From assembly GCA_016719165.1 (NCBI GenBank), contig JADKAJ010000005.1, forward strand, positions 62,001 through 126,000: a stretch of DNA of 64,000 nucleotides. The letters are read 5' to 3'. This stretch comes from Chitinophagaceae bacterium (lineage in GTDB: Bacteria > Bacteroidota > Bacteroidia > Chitinophagales > Chitinophagaceae). Positions 62,698-64,000 of this stretch are shown here, piece by piece (positions within the stretch are counted from its first letter, which is position 1; the number at the start of each line of letters is the position of its first letter). A model generated the notes under the pieces. That model saw nothing but the letters and a program-made list of their open reading frames with translations, was not told the DNA's origin and ran no database searches. The position numbers and the translations under genes are program-made.

Positions 62698-64000
62698 TGT
62701 AAACGTCATCTTCTCCTTTATATTCAAACCAGTCAAAATAAGCTGTGTTGTTACTTTCTTTTCCAGTTGAAGTAGCATACAATCCAAAGACATTGCCAAC
62801 AAACCCCCCGGCTGTAGCTGTACTTAAGAATCTGCCGTCCACTTTATCTTTCAGTAATGTCCAGTTATTACCTCCTGTTGAATACCAGAATGCATAATCT
62901 GCATTGTCAAAATTAATTTTCAATTGAATTGATTTTTTCTTTCCTTTTAATGATTGTGAAGCCAGCAGTTCCACTTCTTTGCCTGCATTTGCATTTCCCG
63001 GTCCTTTGAAGAGTTCAATCACCTGCTCATTGTTTTTACTTGATTGGCAGATGAAATAATGATGCTGTTCATTCTGGAAAATGATCAGTCCTGCTTTTTC
63101 GTTTTCAATAGTGGCAGTAAAAGATAAAGAAGTGATGGCTTGTCCCTTCAGGTGTTGCTGACGGTGTCCGACAAAAGATGGGTTTTGTCTTTCTGCAACT
63201 GTTTCAGGTCTCAGCCTGACAGACAGGTATCCTTTTTTCGAAGCCAGGTTATACCAGTTCTCCAGGGGTGCTCTTAAAAATATCCAGCGATGATCGAGTT
63301 CCTTATTTTTGAAACCATCTTTATAAACAAAATTGCCCGACAATGGATTGTTTACTCTTTTTGTGATTGCAGGTAGTGGAACCGGATTTTTGAATTGAAT
63401 TGTTTCATCTCCTTCCAGGATATGTGGCCAACCGTCTTTCCAGGTTACTGGTAACATAAACGTTTCCCTGCCTGTATTAAAGTAATTAGCTTCGTAAGGA
63501 CGGCAGGCTAAAAAAACGGCTTGCCAGTTGCCATCAATAGTTTGTACAAAGTCCGCATGACCGGCAGTGGTTACAGGGTTGGGGCGGTTTTTGTCTAAAT
63601 GACGTTGCGTTAAGATAGGGTTCTTTTCATAAGGTATATATGGCCCGTCCACTCTTTTACTCCTGAATACTACTTCGGAATGATTATATCCCGTACCACC
63701 TTCTGCACAGATCAGGTAGTACCATCCGTCTTTTTTAAAAATATGCGGCGCTTCGATCCAGACTGGTTTTTTTGCCATATCTGTACCACCATTCACCAAT
63801 AATGTTTCACTGCCTGTGACTTTCAGGTTCTGCCAGTCTAATGAATACATACGGATGGTGCGGTGACCATCATGCATAGGTTTGTTATCAGGCGGGATGC
63901 TATTATAAATAATATATGCTTTATCGTCTTCATCAAAAAACAACGAAGGGTCAATCCCATTCACCTGTGGCAATGCAACAGGATTGCTCCATGGTCCTTT
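62690..64000 (-). CDS. GH43-family glycosidase with C-terminal lectin-like domain (5' end outside window)
   Basis: 437 residues are seen; the frame stays open at the right edge (KGPWSNPVALPQVNG...), so the N-terminus is missing. The remaining five-bladed propeller part has catalytic-domain segments GIDPSLFFDEDDKAY, WIEAPHIFKKDGWYYLICAEGGTGYNHSEV (general acid Glu region) and TTAGHADFVQTIDGNWQAVFL. Residues from about 240 form a beta-sandwich typical of beta-xylosidase C-terminal domains (FVGHRQQHLKGQAITSLSF, EKAGLIIFQNEQHHYFI). Likely removes xylose or arabinose from plant or algal glycans. No signal peptide can be seen because the start is outside. Confidence 0.87.
   Translation of the reverse strand, partial: KGPWSNPVALPQVNGIDPSLFFDEDDKAYIIYNSIPPDNKPMHDGHRTIRMYSLDWQNLKVTGSETLLVNGGTDMAKKPVWIEAPHIFKKDGWYYLICAEGGTGYNHSEVVFRSKRVDGPYIPYEKNPILTQRHLDKNRPNPVTTAGHADFVQTIDGNWQAVFLACRPYEANYFNTGRETFMLPVTWKDGWPHILEGDETIQFKNPVPLPAITKRVNNPLSGNFVYKDGFKNKELDHRWIFLRAPLENWYNLASKKGYLSVRLRPETVAERQNPSFVGHRQQHLKGQAITSLSFTATIENEKAGLIIFQNEQHHYFICQSSKNNEQVIELFKGPGNANAGKEVELLASQSLKGKKKSIQLKINFDNADYAFWYSTGGNNWTLLKDKVDGRFLSTATAGGFVGNVFGLYATSTGKESNNTAYFDWFEYKGEDDVYKQ

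Noticed and set aside
62536..62802. 88-residue minus-strand frame across the tmRNA
   Set aside because: It overlaps a convincing tmRNA, its terminator and the end of the GH43 gene; no domain is visible.
1..64000. CRISPR arrays, prophage, insertion sequences, integrative elements
   Set aside because: No regularly spaced short repeats, transposase, integrase or phage structural genes were seen in the translated frames.

Overview
The window is a chromosomal stretch of a Bacteroidota (Bacteroidetes) bacterium, most probably of the Chitinophagaceae or a close relative. Evidence: promoters with the Bacteroidetes -7 box TAnnTTTG (13 exact copies placed upstream of genes), weak or absent Shine-Dalgarno sequences, secreted proteins ending in type IX secretion (T9SS) sorting domains, carboxypeptidase-regulatory-like/TonB-type outer-membrane barrels, a LytS/LytTR sensor-regulator pair, the GlmU analogue with an NTP_transf_4-type N-terminus, PafA-type phosphatase and DUF3276. 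The base composition looks uniform and moderately AT-rich. No phage, insertion sequence, CRISPR array or conjugative gene was seen. Most of the window is core genome.

Layout. 1-5 kb: end of a nucleoside-type MFS permease, thioredoxin, dnaE. 5-14.5 kb: beta-propeller lipoprotein, NlpC/P60 lipoprotein, Wzx-like flippase, M1 metallopeptidase, peptide-binding lipoprotein, a T9SS cargo protein, MsrA. 14.7-24.6 kb: large metzincin-like metalloprotease, MutS2 without Smr domain, CBS protein, LacI regulator, tRNA-Ser(UGA), an MdlA-like ABC half-transporter, a DUF3276 protein. 24.8-31.9 kb: two tandem giant T9SS adhesin-like genes whose 3' two-thirds are almost identical and include the terminator; the second copy carries a 1-bp deletion. 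32-35.3 kb: a composite inverted repeat, then the threonine aldolase-pgi-small secreted protein operon. 35.4-42.8 kb: LytS-type kinase and LytTR regulator followed by two paralogous outer-membrane barrel receptors. 42.9-47.8 kb: YajQ, an unresolved small transcription unit with a direct-repeat operator-like element, ribosomal protein L31 type B, GlmU-analogue/triosephosphate isomerase/glycosyltransferase run. 47.8-57 kb: acyl-CoA-binding protein, a possible CotH-like kinase, PafA-type phosphatase, racemase-family protein, MFS exporter, small secreted proteins including a one-haem cytochrome, SET-domain protein, PolX/PHP protein. 57-64 kb: a 32-residue Ala/Lys peptide gene, L27-L21, GH3-type adenylating enzyme, dxr, rseP, tmRNA and the C-terminal part of a GH43 glycosidase.

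Working together. Several sets are readable: envelope biogenesis (NlpC/P60, flippase, GlmU analogue, glycosyltransferase, RseP), protein and peptide turnover (M1 peptidase divergent from a peptide-binding lipoprotein; the HExxH metalloprotease), translation and ribosome rescue (L31, L27, L21, tRNA-Ser, tmRNA), DNA maintenance (dnaE, mutS2, polX) and cell surface (adhesin pair, barrel pair). No confident new multi-gene system is visible. The signals most worth following are the mosaic identity and frameshift of the adhesin pair, the small regulated unit at 43.44-43.69 kb, the Ala/Lys micro-gene, the degenerate PolX polymerase site and the CotH-like secreted protein.
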